A stretch of DNA of 64,000 nucleotides, from the NCBI RefSeq assembly GCF_030159995.1, contig NZ_BSNM01000003.1, positions 496,001 to 560,000 of the forward strand, in the 5' to 3' direction. This document shows positions 36,055 to 46,259 of this stretch, piece after piece. How positions within the stretch are numbered: the stretch's first letter is position 1; every line of letters begins with the position of its first letter. This DNA is from Litoribrevibacter albus. GTDB lineage: Bacteria; Pseudomonadota; Gammaproteobacteria; Pseudomonadales; Litoribrevibacteraceae. Both the position numbers and the translations under genes were made by a program. The notes below the pieces were generated by a model. That model was not told the DNA's origin, ran no database searches, and was given only the letters and a program-made list of their open reading frames with translations.

Positions 36055-38442
36055 GTGGACAGGTACTTCAAAAACATAGATCGCTTTGCCGTTCGGTTGA
36101 CCGAAATGGCAATACGGTTTCGATATTTAGTGGTGCTGCTGGCAGTCATGTCGGCGGTGATGATTGGTTCTGGCGGTCGTTTCCTGGAGTTTGCGAACAA
36201 CTATCGGGTGTTCTTTTCTCAGGATAACCCCGAACTCAATGCGTTTGAGTCGCTTCAGGCAACGTATTCCAAGAACGATAATTTTTTGTTTGTACTCGAA
36301 CCTGCTGACGGTGTTGTGTTTTCGCCTCAAATGTTAAAAGCGGTGGCCTACTTAACCGAACAAGCTTGGCAAATTCCGTTTTCTAGCCGGGTTGATTCTG
36401 TTTCTAACTTTCAGCATACCTATGCAATAGAAGACGACTTGGTCGTTGAAGACCTGATCTATGATCGAGAGCAACTGACAGAACAAGATCTTCTCGAAAA
36501 GTCTGAAATTGCACGACAGGAACCTTTGTTACTCAACCAACTGGTGAATGCAAATGGTCAGGTGACGGCAGTGAATGTCACTTTGCAGTATCCGGAAAAG
36601 TCCCTCACCGAAGTGCCTGATGCCGTTGCGTTCGCCCGCGATTTAAAAGCCCAGCTGGAAGCGGATTATCCCGGGCTGACGGTATCGTTAACTGGCGTTT
36701 CGATGTTGAACAATGCCTTCATGGAAGCTGGTATGAACGATGCGGCGAATCTCATCCCGATGATGTTTCTGGTGATCATGGTAGTGACGCTGCTTATTCT
36801 GCGTTCTGTCACCGCCACCTTTACAACCGTCGTGGTAATTATGCTGTCTGCGATGGTGGGAATGGGCACTGCCGGACTTCTGGGTGTGAAGTTAACGCCG
36901 ATTTCGGGGTCTGCGCCTGTGGTGATTTTAACGCTGGCCATTGCGGATTCCATTCACATTCTGATGTCCTTACGCGTGGCCATGAAAGAAGGTATGACAA
37001 AGTCAGAGGGCATTGTTGAAGCGGTTCGCCTCAATTTTCTGCCTGTGACCATTACCTCATTAACTACCGTTGTTGGCTTCCTGGCGCTTAACTTTTCAGA
37101 TTCCCCCCCGTTCTGGCATCTCGGCAACATCACTGCACTGGGGATCACCGCAGCCTGGTTGTTATCTATCACCTTATTACCTGCATTAATGTCGATTCTG
37201 CCTTACACGGTGAAGAGCAGACGTAAGAGGGGGATTAGTAATGATTCTTCCGAAAGTAATCACTACATGGACGGTAATCACTACATGGACACGCTCTCAT
37301 CGTTTGTGATTAAGCATGCAAAGTCTCTGTTATTGATCATAGGTACGGGTACAGCGGTATTAATTGCTTTTATTCCCAGTATTGAGTTCAACGATCAGTG
37401 GGTTGAGTATTTTGATGAACGTATTGAATTCCGGAATGATTCGGATCGTGCCATGGAGCATTTCGGCTTGTATCCGGTGGAGTTCTCAGTGCCAGCCAAA
37501 GGGCCGGGAGGTGTTAGCGAACCGGAGTTCCTGACCAAACTGGAAGCGTTTACTGAGTTTCTTAGAGCGCAGCCGGAAGTCGCACATGTGTATTCCATTT
37601 CCGACATCATGAAACGTCTGAACAAGAATCTGCATGGGGATGATTCGAGTTTTTACCGAACACCAGACGATCGCGAATTGTCTGCTCAATACCTGCTGTT
37701 GTATGAGTTGTCATTGCCATACGGGTTGGATCTGAATGATCGTATCAATATTGATAAGTCGGCTACCCGAGTGACCGCAACCTTACTTAATGCCACGACA
37801 GCCGAAACCAAAGCCTTTTTGGACAAGACGGATCAATGGATCGCTCAAAACCTGCCTGACTACATGAGCGAAGTGAAGCCTACCAGTGCACAAGTGATGT
37901 TTACCTACATTACCGAACGCAATGTGAACAACATGATCGGTGGCACCATCGCGGCCATTGTTGTGATTTCACTGATCATGATGATTGCGCTACGAGATCT
38001 TCGCCTGGGCTTATTAAGTCTGGTTCCGAATGGTTTACCCATTTTGGCCACCTTTGGTGCCTGGGCAATTCTGGTTGGCGAAGTCGGCTTCAGCGTTGCC
38101 ACGGTTGCTTCGATTTCTTTGGGCATCATTGTCGATGATACCGTCCACTTCTTATCCAAATACGTGCGGGCCAGAAATGAACGACAACTATCGGCAGCGG
38201 ATTCGATCCGTTATGCCTTCCGAAGTGTGGGTGTTGCGATTCTGGTGAATACCGCCATTTTGATTGTTGGCTTCCTGGTGTTAACCACCTCCGCTTTCAA
38301 AGTGAATGCTGATATGGGGCTGCTTACCGCGCTTGCTATTGGCTTTGCCTTGATCCTCGATTTTCTCTTCCTACCGGCACTGCTGTATGTACTTGATGGT
38401 GAGAAAGAACTTAACGAATCTGGAGAAATTGACTATGCGTAA
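36055..38442 (+). CDS. MMPL/RND-superfamily membrane transporter
   Basis: A 795-residue inner-membrane protein with two repeats of one helix, a periplasmic loop and five helices. Markers are LTPISGSAPVVILTLAIADSI in the first half and SISLGIIVDDTVHFLSKYVR in the second, both RND TM4-like with buried charged residues. I choose the GTG at 36055 (AGGAG 7 bases upstream) because the operators at 35915-35991 should precede the coding region; an ATG at 36007 is the alternative. A duplicated hexapeptide (NHYMD twice) lies in the mid cytoplasmic loop. It overlaps the next gene by 8 bases and is likely an exporter of a lipid-like or hydrophobic cargo. Confidence 0.88.
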   Translation: MDRYFKNIDRFAVRLTEMAIRFRYLVVLLAVMSAVMIGSGGRFLEFANNYRVFFSQDNPELNAFESLQATYSKNDNFLFVLEPADGVVFSPQMLKAVAYLTEQAWQIPFSSRVDSVSNFQHTYAIEDDLVVEDLIYDREQLTEQDLLEKSEIARQEPLLLNQLVNANGQVTAVNVTLQYPEKSLTEVPDAVAFARDLKAQLEADYPGLTVSLTGVSMLNNAFMEAGMNDAANLIPMMFLVIMVVTLLILRSVTATFTTVVVIMLSAMVGMGTAGLLGVKLTPISGSAPVVILTLAIADSIHILMSLRVAMKEGMTKSEGIVEAVRLNFLPVTITSLTTVVGFLALNFSDSPPFWHLGNITALGITAAWLLSITLLPALMSILPYTVKSRRKRGISNDSSESNHYMDGNHYMDTLSSFVIKHAKSLLLIIGTGTAVLIAFIPSIEFNDQWVEYFDERIEFRNDSDRAMEHFGLYPVEFSVPAKGPGGVSEPEFLTKLEAFTEFLRAQPEVAHVYSISDIMKRLNKNLHGDDSSFYRTPDDRELSAQYLLLYELSLPYGLDLNDRINIDKSATRVTATLLNATTAETKAFLDKTDQWIAQNLPDYMSEVKPTSAQVMFTYITERNVNNMIGGTIAAIVVISLIMMIALRDLRLGLLSLVPNGLPILATFGAWAILVGEVGFSVATVASISLGIIVDDTVHFLSKYVRARNERQLSAADSIRYAFRSVGVAILVNTAILIVGFLVLTTSAFKVNADMGLLTALAIGFALILDFLFLPALLYVLDGEKELNESGEIDYA
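37255..37290. repeat. 18-bp tandem duplication inside the MMPL gene
   Basis: Two adjacent 18-base units differing only at the first base (37255-37272 and 37273-37290), encoding SNHYMD and GNHYMD in frame. Confidence 0.9.
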
Positions 38443-39310
38443 ACTCATTAATCCTATCTTTTGGGCGCTTACGCCTTTGGTGGCACTCGCTATTTTATGG
38501 TCTGCGGCTCTTTCTGCTGCTGTACTTTCTACTGCTGTATCTAGTGACAGTCCTGTAGATGGAGAAACTCCGGTTCGAGGATCAACCGAGGCACAACGTA
38601 AGGGGTTTGAAATTGCTGCCCGATCCGATCGTTCGGATCGCGGCTTTAAAGACAATGAAGTGACTCTGAGCATGATACTTCGTAACGCGGCAGGCGAAGA
38701 AAGTCGACGTGCGCTGGTGATTACCACACTGGAAGTGCCGGATGAAAATGAAGGCGATAAAAGTCTGATTCTTTTTGAAACACCGAGAGACATCGAAGGT
38801 ACGGCACTGTTATCTCATGCAAAAATTCTCGACCCTGATAATCAATGGTTGTTCCTGCCGTCATTGAAACGCGTGAAACGCATTTCGTCGCGCAATAAGT
38901 CCGGCCCCTTTGTGGGATCTGAGTTTGCGTTTGAAGACTTTACGTCGGTTGAGCTCAATAAATACGACTATGAGTATTTGCGGGAAGAAGCCTGTGGTGA
39001 GTTGAAGTGTGATGTGGTCGTGCGTTACCCACGATATGAAAACTCTGGTTACACCAAACAGATTGTCTGGATTGACCAGCAGTATTTTCAAGTTCGTAAA
39101 ATCGATTTTTACAACCGCAGAGACGCATTGTTAAAGACTCTGACGCTAGAGGGGTATTTAAATTACAACGGTTATTGGCGCGCTCATACCGTTCGTATGG
39201 TGAATCATCAAACCAACAAAAGTACGGATTTGGTGTACGGCGAATATAAGTTCAATGTGGGGTTGAAGGAAACAGACTTCGTAAAAGGGCGTCTCTCTCG
39301 TTTGAGGTAA
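38435..39310 (+). CDS. Outer-membrane lipoprotein-sorting (LolA-like) protein
   Basis: A 291-residue exported protein. The ATG at 38435 overlaps the end of the MMPL gene (translational coupling) and begins a signal peptide with a hydrophobic core (FWALTPLVALAILWSAALSA). The mature part contains ARSDRSDRGFKDNEVTLSM, LPSLKRVKRISSRNKSGPFV and SEFAFEDFT, the hallmarks of the LolA-like family found next to MMPL/RND permeases. It probably carries the transporter's cargo across the periplasm. Confidence 0.92.
   Translation: MRKLINPIFWALTPLVALAILWSAALSAAVLSTAVSSDSPVDGETPVRGSTEAQRKGFEIAARSDRSDRGFKDNEVTLSMILRNAAGEESRRALVITTLEVPDENEGDKSLILFETPRDIEGTALLSHAKILDPDNQWLFLPSLKRVKRISSRNKSGPFVGSEFAFEDFTSVELNKYDYEYLREEACGELKCDVVVRYPRYENSGYTKQIVWIDQQYFQVRKIDFYNRRDALLKTLTLEGYLNYNGYWRAHTVRMVNHQTNKSTDLVYGEYKFNVGLKETDFVKGRLSRLR
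38511..38540. repeat. 15-bp tandem duplication in a signal peptide coding region
   Basis: Two 15-base units, TTTCTGCTGCTGTAC and TTTCTACTGCTGTAT, in frame, near the end of the LolA-like signal peptide. Confidence 0.8.
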
Positions 39311-39377
39311 ACAGCGGAAGATAACTTATGCAAAAAGACAGACAAACCTGCTGGTAACAGCAGGTTTTGAAGAAAAT

Positions 39378-40661
39378 ATGAGACAGAAATTAATGAATCA
39401 CGTGTGTTTGAGTGGAGCGTGTCTAAATAGAGTGCGTTTGAATAGAGAGAAGCACAAGCGAAAGCGCTATGGCTATCTCTCAGTTTTATTTGCTTTGGTG
39501 GGGTTAATGATCAGTGTTTTTTCAAACGCTGGCGAGTGGGATGCGTCAGGCAGTGTCTCGCTGGAATCCCGCTATTTCTGGCAAGACGCCTTGTATCAAG
39601 GGCAGGGCGACGGTCAGGAACCGTCGGCTTCTTTTCAACCCGAACTGAGGTGGGAGAGTGACGATCGTCGTTCTAAGGTCAGTTTTGTCGGCTTTGTTCG
39701 CGCTGATGAGCAGGACAGCGAACGCAGTCATGGCGATGTTCGGGAATTGTATTGGGCTTACGAGTGGGATGAGTGGGGGATGACTCTGGGCATCAATAAG
39801 GTCTTCTGGGGCGTGACTGAATCCCGTCATTTGGTGGACGTGATCAATCAAACCGATGGTGTCGAAGACATTGATCAGGAAGATAAGCTCGGTCAACCCA
39901 TGCTGAACCTGAATACTCAAAGGGAGTGGGGGAGGATCGGCCTCTTTGTTTTACCCTATTTCAGGGAAGCTACTTATGCGGGTGATAGCGGCCGGTTTCG
40001 AGGGCCGCTACCCGTAAAGGCGGATGAGGCTCGCTATCAGTCCGGAGATGAGCAGAACCATGTGGATCTGGCGCTACGTTACAGCCATTATTTTGGGGAT
40101 CTGGACATAGGTGTTTACTGGTTTGAGGGCACAAACCGTGAAGCGCGCTTCGAGTTATCGGATGAAGGTCAGTACCTCATCCCGGTATATGATCAAATGT
40201 CTCAGCAGGGTTTAGAGCTGCAATACACTATAGATGCCTGGTTATGGAAGCTGGAAGCCATTACCCGGCAGACCGATGCGGACAATTTCTGGGCAATGGT
40301 GGGTGGTTTTGAGTACACCTATTATCAAATCCAGGCGTCAGATGCAGATCTTGGACTGTTGCTTGAATATCTCTCTGATGACCGTGATCAGGATATTACT
40401 GTGGCTCCGTATCAAAATGATGTGTTCGTCGGAACTCGTTTAACTCTGAATGATACGCAAGACACCAGTGTGTTAGTCGGGGCGAGTTGGGATCTGGAGA
40501 ATCAGTCCTTTGGCTTCAATCTTGAAGCTGAGAGAAGAATCGGTGAAAACTTCAGTCTGGAACTAAGAATGCGCACCTTCTCTGATGTAGCGTCTGACGA
40601 CGCGCTGTATGCCATCAGAAACGACGATTATGGTCAGGTGCGGTTTAGTTGGTTCTTTTAA
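39378..40661 (+). CDS. Outer-membrane beta-barrel protein of the MMPL set
   Basis: A 427-residue protein. Signal-like hydrophobic segment GYLSVLFALVGLMISVFSNA (about residues 32-51) is followed by a barrel with alternating aromatic strands (WDASGSVSLESRYFW, then RELYWAYEWDEWGMTLGINK) and a C-terminal YGQVRFSWFF ending in Phe, the BAM signal. The 30-residue basic region before the signal is unusual and partly encoded by 15-bp repeats, so the true start may be further in (for example GTG 39432). With MMPL and LolA-like proteins it could form a trans-envelope export route. Confidence 0.82.
   Translation: MRQKLMNHVCLSGACLNRVRLNREKHKRKRYGYLSVLFALVGLMISVFSNAGEWDASGSVSLESRYFWQDALYQGQGDGQEPSASFQPELRWESDDRRSKVSFVGFVRADEQDSERSHGDVRELYWAYEWDEWGMTLGINKVFWGVTESRHLVDVINQTDGVEDIDQEDKLGQPMLNLNTQREWGRIGLFVLPYFREATYAGDSGRFRGPLPVKADEARYQSGDEQNHVDLALRYSHYFGDLDIGVYWFEGTNREARFELSDEGQYLIPVYDQMSQQGLELQYTIDAWLWKLEAITRQTDADNFWAMVGGFEYTYYQIQASDADLGLLLEYLSDDRDQDITVAPYQNDVFVGTRLTLNDTQDTSVLVGASWDLENQSFGFNLEAERRIGENFSLELRMRTFSDVASDDALYAIRNDDYGQVRFSWFF
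39404..39448. repeat. Three 15-bp direct repeats at the start of the outer-membrane protein gene
   Basis: GTGTTTGAGTGGAGC (39404-39418), GTGTCTAAATAGAGT (39419-39433) and GCGTTTGAATAGAGA (39434-39448). They lie in the odd basic leader before the signal peptide. Confidence 0.8.
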
Positions 40662-41194
40662 ACGCCCAATCAGCGCAACACATTCATAGTCGTTGCTCTG
40701 CCTAACAAAGAATTGTCCATTTGGTTAGTAATCTAATGTCCTGAGTTTGGCTAGTACATTCTAAACACAGGACATCAGATGCTTACTCTTACTTCTGTAT
40801 AAAAATTCTGAGGTAGATGCTAACCAGATGAAATTCTTAAAGTTATTAATTCTCATTCTCTGTTGTTGTGTTTTACAACGATTTCTATTGAGTCTCTTTC
40901 TCCAATTTGCCTTTGCTGTTTACCGCTATATTTCATTTTTATCACCTTAATTTGTGATTGATATTGGATCTGCAACCCATTGGGACAGTCGCTCTATTGA
41001 GGGGCTGGGTTGAATCACCAAATCAAGAACAAGCCCGATGATCAATGGCCATAGTTGTTGTCTGTTTGTACTGTTTATAAATAGTACTGGCCAGTGAGTC
41101 GTGGTCACTTACTGATAGATCTGATCTATCGAAAGCCATGATCAGCGGGTTTTAAGGTGTCTTTGAACTGGAGACTCTCGACAAGGACGTTGCT
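40662..41194. other. Intergenic region between the barrel protein and MCP genes
   Basis: 533 bases with no well-supported gene. It holds an 11-of-12 bp inverted repeat with a 23-24 base loop (arms near 40732-40743 and 40768-40779), a 40-codon hydrophobic reading frame at 40828-40950 and a palindromic site GATAGATC/GATCTATC (41114-41121 and 41123-41130) about 65 bases before the MCP start, which could be an operator. Confidence 0.55.
40828..40950 (+). CDS. Possible 40-residue hydrophobic membrane peptide
   Basis: ATG to TAA frame encoding a peptide that starts MKFLKLLILILCCCV and is hydrophobic almost throughout. There is no good ribosome site (AGGTAG is about 12 bases too far), so it may be chance. 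It could be a small membrane or toxin-type peptide if expressed. Confidence 0.25.
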   Translation: MKFLKLLILILCCCVLQRFLLSLFLQFAFAVYRYISFLSP

Positions 41195-43246
41195 ATGGCC
41201 TTTAACTCATTGCAAACCAAAATACGGTTTACCCTGCTGGCTGTTTTGGCGGTGATGTTGATTGCAGTTTCTGTGGTGGTTTCCTGGGTGGAGACTCGAA
41301 GTATTTTCAATCAGACACAAGCTGAAATTGAGACCAAAATCTCGGCTTCTCTCAAACTAATGACCATCACGGATTCGATCATGAAGGATCGAGTGGCGTC
41401 TTCGATGGCGTTGCTCAAACAGCGAGGACAAGCACTGGGGGACGCTGTGATCGGTAACTCGGTGTTGGTTAACGGACGAGAGACCAGGGATTTGGTGTTA
41501 GGTGGGGCATCGCAAGCCAATCGGTTTAATTTGGTGGACGGCGTGACGCAACTGATGGGGGGAACCGCCACCTTGTTCGTTCGGGACGGTAGCAATTTTG
41601 TTCGAGTCTCAACCAATGTTATGAAACAGGGTAAGCGGGCCATTGGCACCTTGTTGGCACCTGATGGAAAGGTCATCAAGTTAATTAACAAGAAACAACC
41701 TTACTATGGGCAAGTGGACATTCTAGGCACACCTTATGTCACAGGATATGAACCCATTTTCGACGTCAGCGGCCAAGTAGTGGGTATTTGGTACGTTGGT
41801 TACAAGGCTGACCTGAAAGAACTGCAAGCGGCGGTGACCAACAGTAGGATTCTCGATAGCGGGTTTGTAGGGCTGGTCGATGACATGCAGCGGCTGCGCT
41901 TTCATTCTTCACAAGATGACTTATTAGCGAGCAGAGTGGTGGATGGTTCGGAATCCGGTTGGGAGGTCACCCGAGTGGATTTCCCAGCCTGGAATTATCA
42001 AATCATTGCCGCTTATCCCAGCAGTGATATATCAGGGTTGATTTGGCAAAAAGTGAGCATGATTGTCATCGGAGCGGTAGTGATCTCTGCTTTGTTGGTG
42101 TTTGCATTGGGCACGGCGATCCACCGTTTGGTGATTGTACCCATTCAGTTGGCGATGAATACCGCTGAGCGCATAGCAGAAGGGAAGTTAGATAACAAAA
42201 TTGATTACACCAACAATAACAATGATGAAGTCGGTCGGTTATTGCACTCCTTAGAATCCATGCAGGATGCCTTACGGAGTTTCATTCAACAGGTGACCAG
42301 TGCCGGTGAACAACTGAGTTTCACTTCCGAAGAGCTGGCCACAGTGTCGCAACAAACCCTCTCTGGGGTAGCTGATCAACGGGCAAGAACCGACTCGGTA
42401 GCAACTGCAATGGATGAGATGACTGCAACCGTCAGCGAAGTTGCGCGAAATGCCAGTGAAGCGGCTGAGATCACTCAACAGACTGATCAGCAAACCAAAG
42501 ATGGTTTAAAAGTCGTCAATGAAACCATGCAAACCATTAACGTGTTGGCGGATGAAGTTTTCCGTGCCACTGAGACCATTAATCAGCTTGAAAAATCAAC
42601 AGAGCATATCAGCACGGTAGTGGATGTAATCCGGGGCATTGCCGAGCAAACCAATCTGCTTGCGCTGAATGCGGCCATTGAAGCTGCAAGGGCTGGGGAG
42701 CAAGGGCGAGGGTTTGCTGTGGTGGCGGTTGAAGTTCGTACCCTGGCAACCCGGACGCATGAATCTACACAGGAAATTTCTACTATGATTGATTCCTTAT
42801 GCAGTGGTGCACGAGCGTCGGTGTCGATCATGCAGGCGAGTCGAGCCCAGGCAGAGGAAAGTGTTTCGAAGGCGAAGGAAGCTCTGTCATCTTTGAACCA
42901 AATTGCCGAAGCGGTTTCAAACATGAAGGACATGAATCACCAGATCGCCTCCGCCGCTGAAGAGCAAAGTTGTGTCGCGGAAGAAGTCAGCAGAAACGTC
43001 TGGCAGATTCGTAAAGTGGCCGAAGAAACCAGTGAGGGAGCTGGTTTGGCGTCCAGTGCAATGAATCGGCTCTCTGACTTGTCAGGCAATCTATATGAGC
43101 TGCTCAGGCATTATCAGGGTCAACGAGACGATGACTTGCTGTCATTCACCTCGATGGATAATCCTGTTTCTCTGGTGTCGGATACGTCCAGTGAGGTTCG
43201 AACCCTTAAAACCTATCGCCAGGCTGTTGAACCTGAGTTGGTGTAG
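41195..43246 (+). CDS. Methyl-accepting chemotaxis protein with Cache sensor
   Basis: A 683-residue chemoreceptor. TM1 is at about 11-30, a periplasmic Cache-type sensor (Cache3/Cache2 pattern, [20 protein letters not shown] near 171-190) extends to about 285, TM2 is at 287-309 and HAMP at about 310-363. The signalling hairpin carries the conserved tip [19 protein letters not shown] near residue 490. No CheB/CheR-binding pentapeptide is seen at the C-terminus. AAGGA is 7 bases before the ATG. Ligand unknown; this Cache type often binds small organic acids. Confidence 0.95.
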   Translation: MAFNSLQTKIRFTLLAVLAVMLIAVSVVVSWVETRSIFNQTQAEIETKISASLKLMTITDSIMKDRVASSMALLKQRGQALGDAVIGNSVLVNGRETRDLVLGGASQANRFNLVDGVTQLMGGTATLFVRDGSNFVRVSTNVMKQGKRAIGTLLAPDGKVIKLINKKQPYYGQVDILGTPYVTGYEPIFDVSGQVVGIWYVGYKADLKELQAAVTNSRILDSGFVGLVDDMQRLRFHSSQDDLLASRVVDGSESGWEVTRVDFPAWNYQIIAAYPSSDISGLIWQKVSMIVIGAVVISALLVFALGTAIHRLVIVPIQLAMNTAERIAEGKLDNKIDYTNNNNDEVGRLLHSLESMQDALRSFIQQVTSAGEQLSFTSEELATVSQQTLSGVADQRARTDSVATAMDEMTATVSEVARNASEAAEITQQTDQQTKDGLKVVNETMQTINVLADEVFRATETINQLEKSTEHISTVVDVIRGIAEQTNLLALNAAIEAARAGEQGRGFAVVAVEVRTLATRTHESTQEISTMIDSLCSGARASVSIMQASRAQAEESVSKAKEALSSLNQIAEAVSNMKDMNHQIASAAEEQSCVAEEVSRNVWQIRKVAEETSEGAGLASSAMNRLSDLSGNLYELLRHYQGQRDDDLLSFTSMDNPVSLVSDTSSEVRTLKTYRQAVEPELV

Positions 43247-43305
43247 CCAGTATCGCCAGGGTTCGTTGTTCAAACTTGCGGTTAGGCGTTAGGGTGTTGA
43301 TCGGA

Positions 43306-43331
43306 AGAGAGTCCAAGTGACTCTCTTTTTT
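43306..43331 (+). terminator. Terminator after the MCP gene
   Basis: AGAGAGTC (43306-43313) pairs with GACTCTCT (43319-43326), followed by a T run. Confidence 0.85.
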
Positions 43332-43438
43332 ATGGCTGCTACTAAATGTCGGAGTGGTTCCTTAAGTGTTTGACCCTTACCAAAACATGCGGTATTTCTG
43401 AGAGTCTTTTTACGGTCATTGTTTGAAACAGGTTGTAC

Positions 43439-43921
43439 ATGATTCAGATTCTCTTGGCGGATTATCAAAACGCCCAGCACGCGCAAGATCTTGTCTTTTT
43501 ACTTAACCAATACGCTTGTCATCCAATGGGGGGCGGTTCGTCGTTAAAGGAATCAACGTCGACTCATCTGATAGATGAACTCGGCAAACGGCCCTATGCG
43601 TTTTCTCTTCTTGCATATGACGGTGATCGCCCTGTGGGCCTGGCAAACTGTTTTGAAGGATTTTCAACTTTTAAGTGTCTGCCACTGATCAATATTCATG
43701 ATATTTACGTCGAGAGCGATTACCGGGGAAGCGGCGTCAGCCAGCAGTTGTTGGATAAAATCGAAGTGATCGCCAGAGATAAAGGTTGTTGCAAAATTAC
43801 CTTGGAGGTTCTTGAAGGTAATATCGTGGCACAGAAAGCTTATCGAAAAGTGGGCTTTGAAGGGTATGAGCTAGACCCCAAGATGGGCAAGGCGTTGTTT
43901 TGGGAAAAATCACTCTTCTAA
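43439..43921 (+). CDS. GNAT-family N-acetyltransferase
   Basis: A 160-residue acetyl-CoA-dependent transferase. The acetyl-CoA loop is YRGSGVSQQLLDKIE (about residues 98-112) after the INIHDIYVESD strand, and the C-terminal AQKAYRKVGFEGYELD is typical of the fold. The ATG at 43439 is used instead of the TTG two codons earlier. The acceptor substrate cannot be read from the sequence. Confidence 0.92.
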   Translation: MIQILLADYQNAQHAQDLVFLLNQYACHPMGGGSSLKESTSTHLIDELGKRPYAFSLLAYDGDRPVGLANCFEGFSTFKCLPLINIHDIYVESDYRGSGVSQQLLDKIEVIARDKGCCKITLEVLEGNIVAQKAYRKVGFEGYELDPKMGKALFWEKSLF

Positions 43922-44022
43922 ACACGCTGTCAATCTAAGATATGGATGCTCTAAACGTAGTTTCGAAGAAAAGCTAAAACGCGCTAGCTGAAACTACCGT
44001 CAAATAAAACAAGGAGGTTTGT

Positions 44023-44313
44023 ATGAGTGGCTACATAATTTATCACTACAATATTCTCGATTATGAACGAATCAACGAGCTGGGACCCTTGTCCTTACCT
44101 ATTGTAGAAAAATATGGTGGCGAATTGGTTGTAGGGTCTTCAGTAACTCGCCTCGAAGGCTCGCCATACACACATATGGTGGTTTATAAGTTTGATAGCA
44201 GTGAACAGGCAAGGGCTTTCTATGAATCAGAGGAAAGCAAGGCGTTGTCTGAACTCAGGCATCAGATTACAGAAGGGTTTGTTGTGTTCGTTCCTGAGTA
44301 CCTGAATAGTTAA
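44023..44313 (+). CDS. DUF1330-family protein
   Basis: A 96-residue protein with a dimeric alpha/beta ferredoxin-like fold typical of DUF1330 (YIIYHYNILDYERINE, then VVYKFDSSEQARAFYESEE). A strong AAGGAGG ribosome site is 6 bases before the ATG, suggesting high expression. The family has no fixed function. Confidence 0.92.
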   Translation: MSGYIIYHYNILDYERINELGPLSLPIVEKYGGELVVGSSVTRLEGSPYTHMVVYKFDSSEQARAFYESEESKALSELRHQITEGFVVFVPEYLNS

Positions 44314-44340
44314 GACAACAACGAAAACAGTTAATTAAGA

Positions 44341-44361
44341 CAACCACTTGGTTGGGCTTTT
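44341..44361 (+). terminator. Possible terminator after the DUF1330 gene
   Basis: CAACC (44341-44345) pairs with GGTTG (44350-44354), followed by GGC and five T. The stem is short. Confidence 0.45.
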
Positions 44362-44394
44362 TCATATCTGGGGAAGGCGTTGTTGAGTGCCTCC

Positions 44395-46038
44395 CTAGAG
44401 CCATTTTTTCAGTTTTTGCTCCAGATCTTTTGGATTAATCGGCTTCCCTATGTGATCGTCCATGCCGGCACTACGACACTTCTCAATGTCAGAGGACAGG
44501 GCATTGGCCGTTAATGCAAGAACAGGTAGCTTGTTCTTCGGTGAGTTCAGGGTACGAATGATCTCGGTTGCCTGATAACCGTCCATCACTGGCATCAGGC
44601 AATCCATGAGAATGAGGTTGTAATCATTGGCCTCAATCTTCTCAAGAGCTATTTTGCCATTTTCAGCAACGTCATAACTGATGCCAAGATTTTCCAGGAA
44701 GCCTTGAGCAATTTGCTGATTAATTAAATTATCTTCCACCAATAGCACATGACCACTTAATGTTGAGTTGTCGTTAGCGTTGTTGGTAAGCGTATTTTCT
44801 TTCGCTTTTAAGTGCGTAAAGGGCAGTGTGAACAAAAACGTGGAGCCTTTGCCCAAGGTGCTGTTCACACCAATATGGCCGCCCATTAATTCAACCAGAG
44901 ACTTGGAGATCGACAACCCCAATCCTGTGCCTCCGTATTGACGGGTGGTGGATTTGTCGGCCTGATGAAAACGTTGAAAAAGCTTGGCGGCTTGTTCTTT
45001 CGAGAGGCCAATGCCGGTGTCTGTCACCTCAAACCTGAAACAACCCGTGCTTCGGTTATTTACAATATCGTGACTGGTTTCAGTGATATTGACCGTTACC
45101 TGGCCTTCCTTGGTAAACTTAAGCGCATTCCCCACCAGGTTGTTTAAGATCTGCTTTAACCGAAGACTGTCACCCAGTAAGTGATAGTGACTGATACTTT
45201 CGAAGTGATATTCCAGCTTGATCGGGCTGTCAGTCAGTTTGAGTGCTTGGGTATTAACAACTTCATCGATTAATTCATCCAGCTCAAACGGTGTTTCAGA
45301 TAACTCGATCTTACCCGCTTCGATTTTCGAAATGTCGAGAATGTCGTTGAGAATGTCCCCAAGTGTCGAGGAACTGCTTAATGCCAGACTGACCAGTTTA
45401 TGTTGCTTTTGGGTCAGTTCTGAATCCGCCAGTAGCTTTAACGCACCGACGATGCCGTTCATTGGTGTGCGGATTTCATGGCTCATATTAGACAGGAAAT
45501 CCGTTTTGTATTGGTTAGCCTTCTTGAGCTTTTTCTCTTGCTCAAGCCGAAGTAATTCCACTTCAATCCAGGATGCCATCAATTTCAAAGCGTCGATATC
45601 AACGTCCCGAAATTGTCTTGGATACGGAGTAGGGCTGGAGAAATTGAGTGTACCGTATAAACGATCATTAACCCGGATGGGAACGCCAATGTATGACTCC
45701 AGTTGGAAGGCTGCGTAGGCAGGATGGGAGGAGTACTTGTCGTCTTCACCCATATGCTCAATGGCGACCGGTTCTCTGGCCGTGCAGGTGATCTGGCAAT
45801 AGGTAATCCCCAGATCGAAATTATCCCCCGGATTGAGTTCCACACCTTCCGGCGTTACACAATGCATTACGGTGTAATTACCGTCTTCAATGTTGGATAG
45901 GATCGCAATGTCGAGATTGAAACGTTCAAGGCCCAGTTTAAGCAGCTCTTGGATCTGGTAGTCGAAGCCTTTCTTGTACTCATTGGTAATTTGATAAATT
46001 CGCCGAATGAGTCGCTCACTTTCTGAAATGTTTACCAT
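44395..46038 (-). CDS. Hybrid histidine kinase: GAF, HisKA, HATPase and receiver domains
   Basis: A 547-residue soluble sensor kinase without membrane segments. GAF domain about residues 15-165 ([20 protein letters not shown]), HisKA with the phospho-acceptor in [15 protein letters not shown], HATPase with N box [14 protein letters not shown] and G boxes DTGIGLS and GGTGLGLSI, and a C-terminal receiver with [13 protein letters not shown] and [13 protein letters not shown]. The ATG at 46038 is preferred over the TTG four codons upstream. No HPt or separate regulator gene is adjacent, so the next relay partner is elsewhere. Confidence 0.95.
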   Translation of the reverse strand: MVNISESERLIRRIYQITNEYKKGFDYQIQELLKLGLERFNLDIAILSNIEDGNYTVMHCVTPEGVELNPGDNFDLGITYCQITCTAREPVAIEHMGEDDKYSSHPAYAAFQLESYIGVPIRVNDRLYGTLNFSSPTPYPRQFRDVDIDALKLMASWIEVELLRLEQEKKLKKANQYKTDFLSNMSHEIRTPMNGIVGALKLLADSELTQKQHKLVSLALSSSSTLGDILNDILDISKIEAGKIELSETPFELDELIDEVVNTQALKLTDSPIKLEYHFESISHYHLLGDSLRLKQILNNLVGNALKFTKEGQVTVNITETSHDIVNNRSTGCFRFEVTDTGIGLSKEQAAKLFQRFHQADKSTTRQYGGTGLGLSISKSLVELMGGHIGVNSTLGKGSTFLFTLPFTHLKAKENTLTNNANDNSTLSGHVLLVEDNLINQQIAQGFLENLGISYDVAENGKIALEKIEANDYNLILMDCLMPVMDGYQATEIIRTLNSPKNKLPVLALTANALSSDIEKCRSAGMDDHIGKPINPKDLEQKLKKWL

Positions 46039-46259
46039 GAATATATCCAAATGAGATTGCTTATCTTTTATCCTAAACGTTAATGGGGGGAAGCGCCATT
46101 AACAGATCTATCATTTAATCCTAAAAATACCACCGTTTAACTGTGACACGTCAACAGTTCAGAAATTTTCTTTGTTCTTCCCGTTTATGTGTGATACCGC
46201 AGATGTGATATCGCTTCAGCCCAAACGCTTTTGCTGATGTATGAGTCCTTGCCTAAACG

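Noticed and set aside
45218-45718. 166-codon open frame on the plus strand inside the hybrid kinase gene
   Set aside because: It is fully antisense to a kinase with intact motifs and has no recognisable domain or ribosome site.
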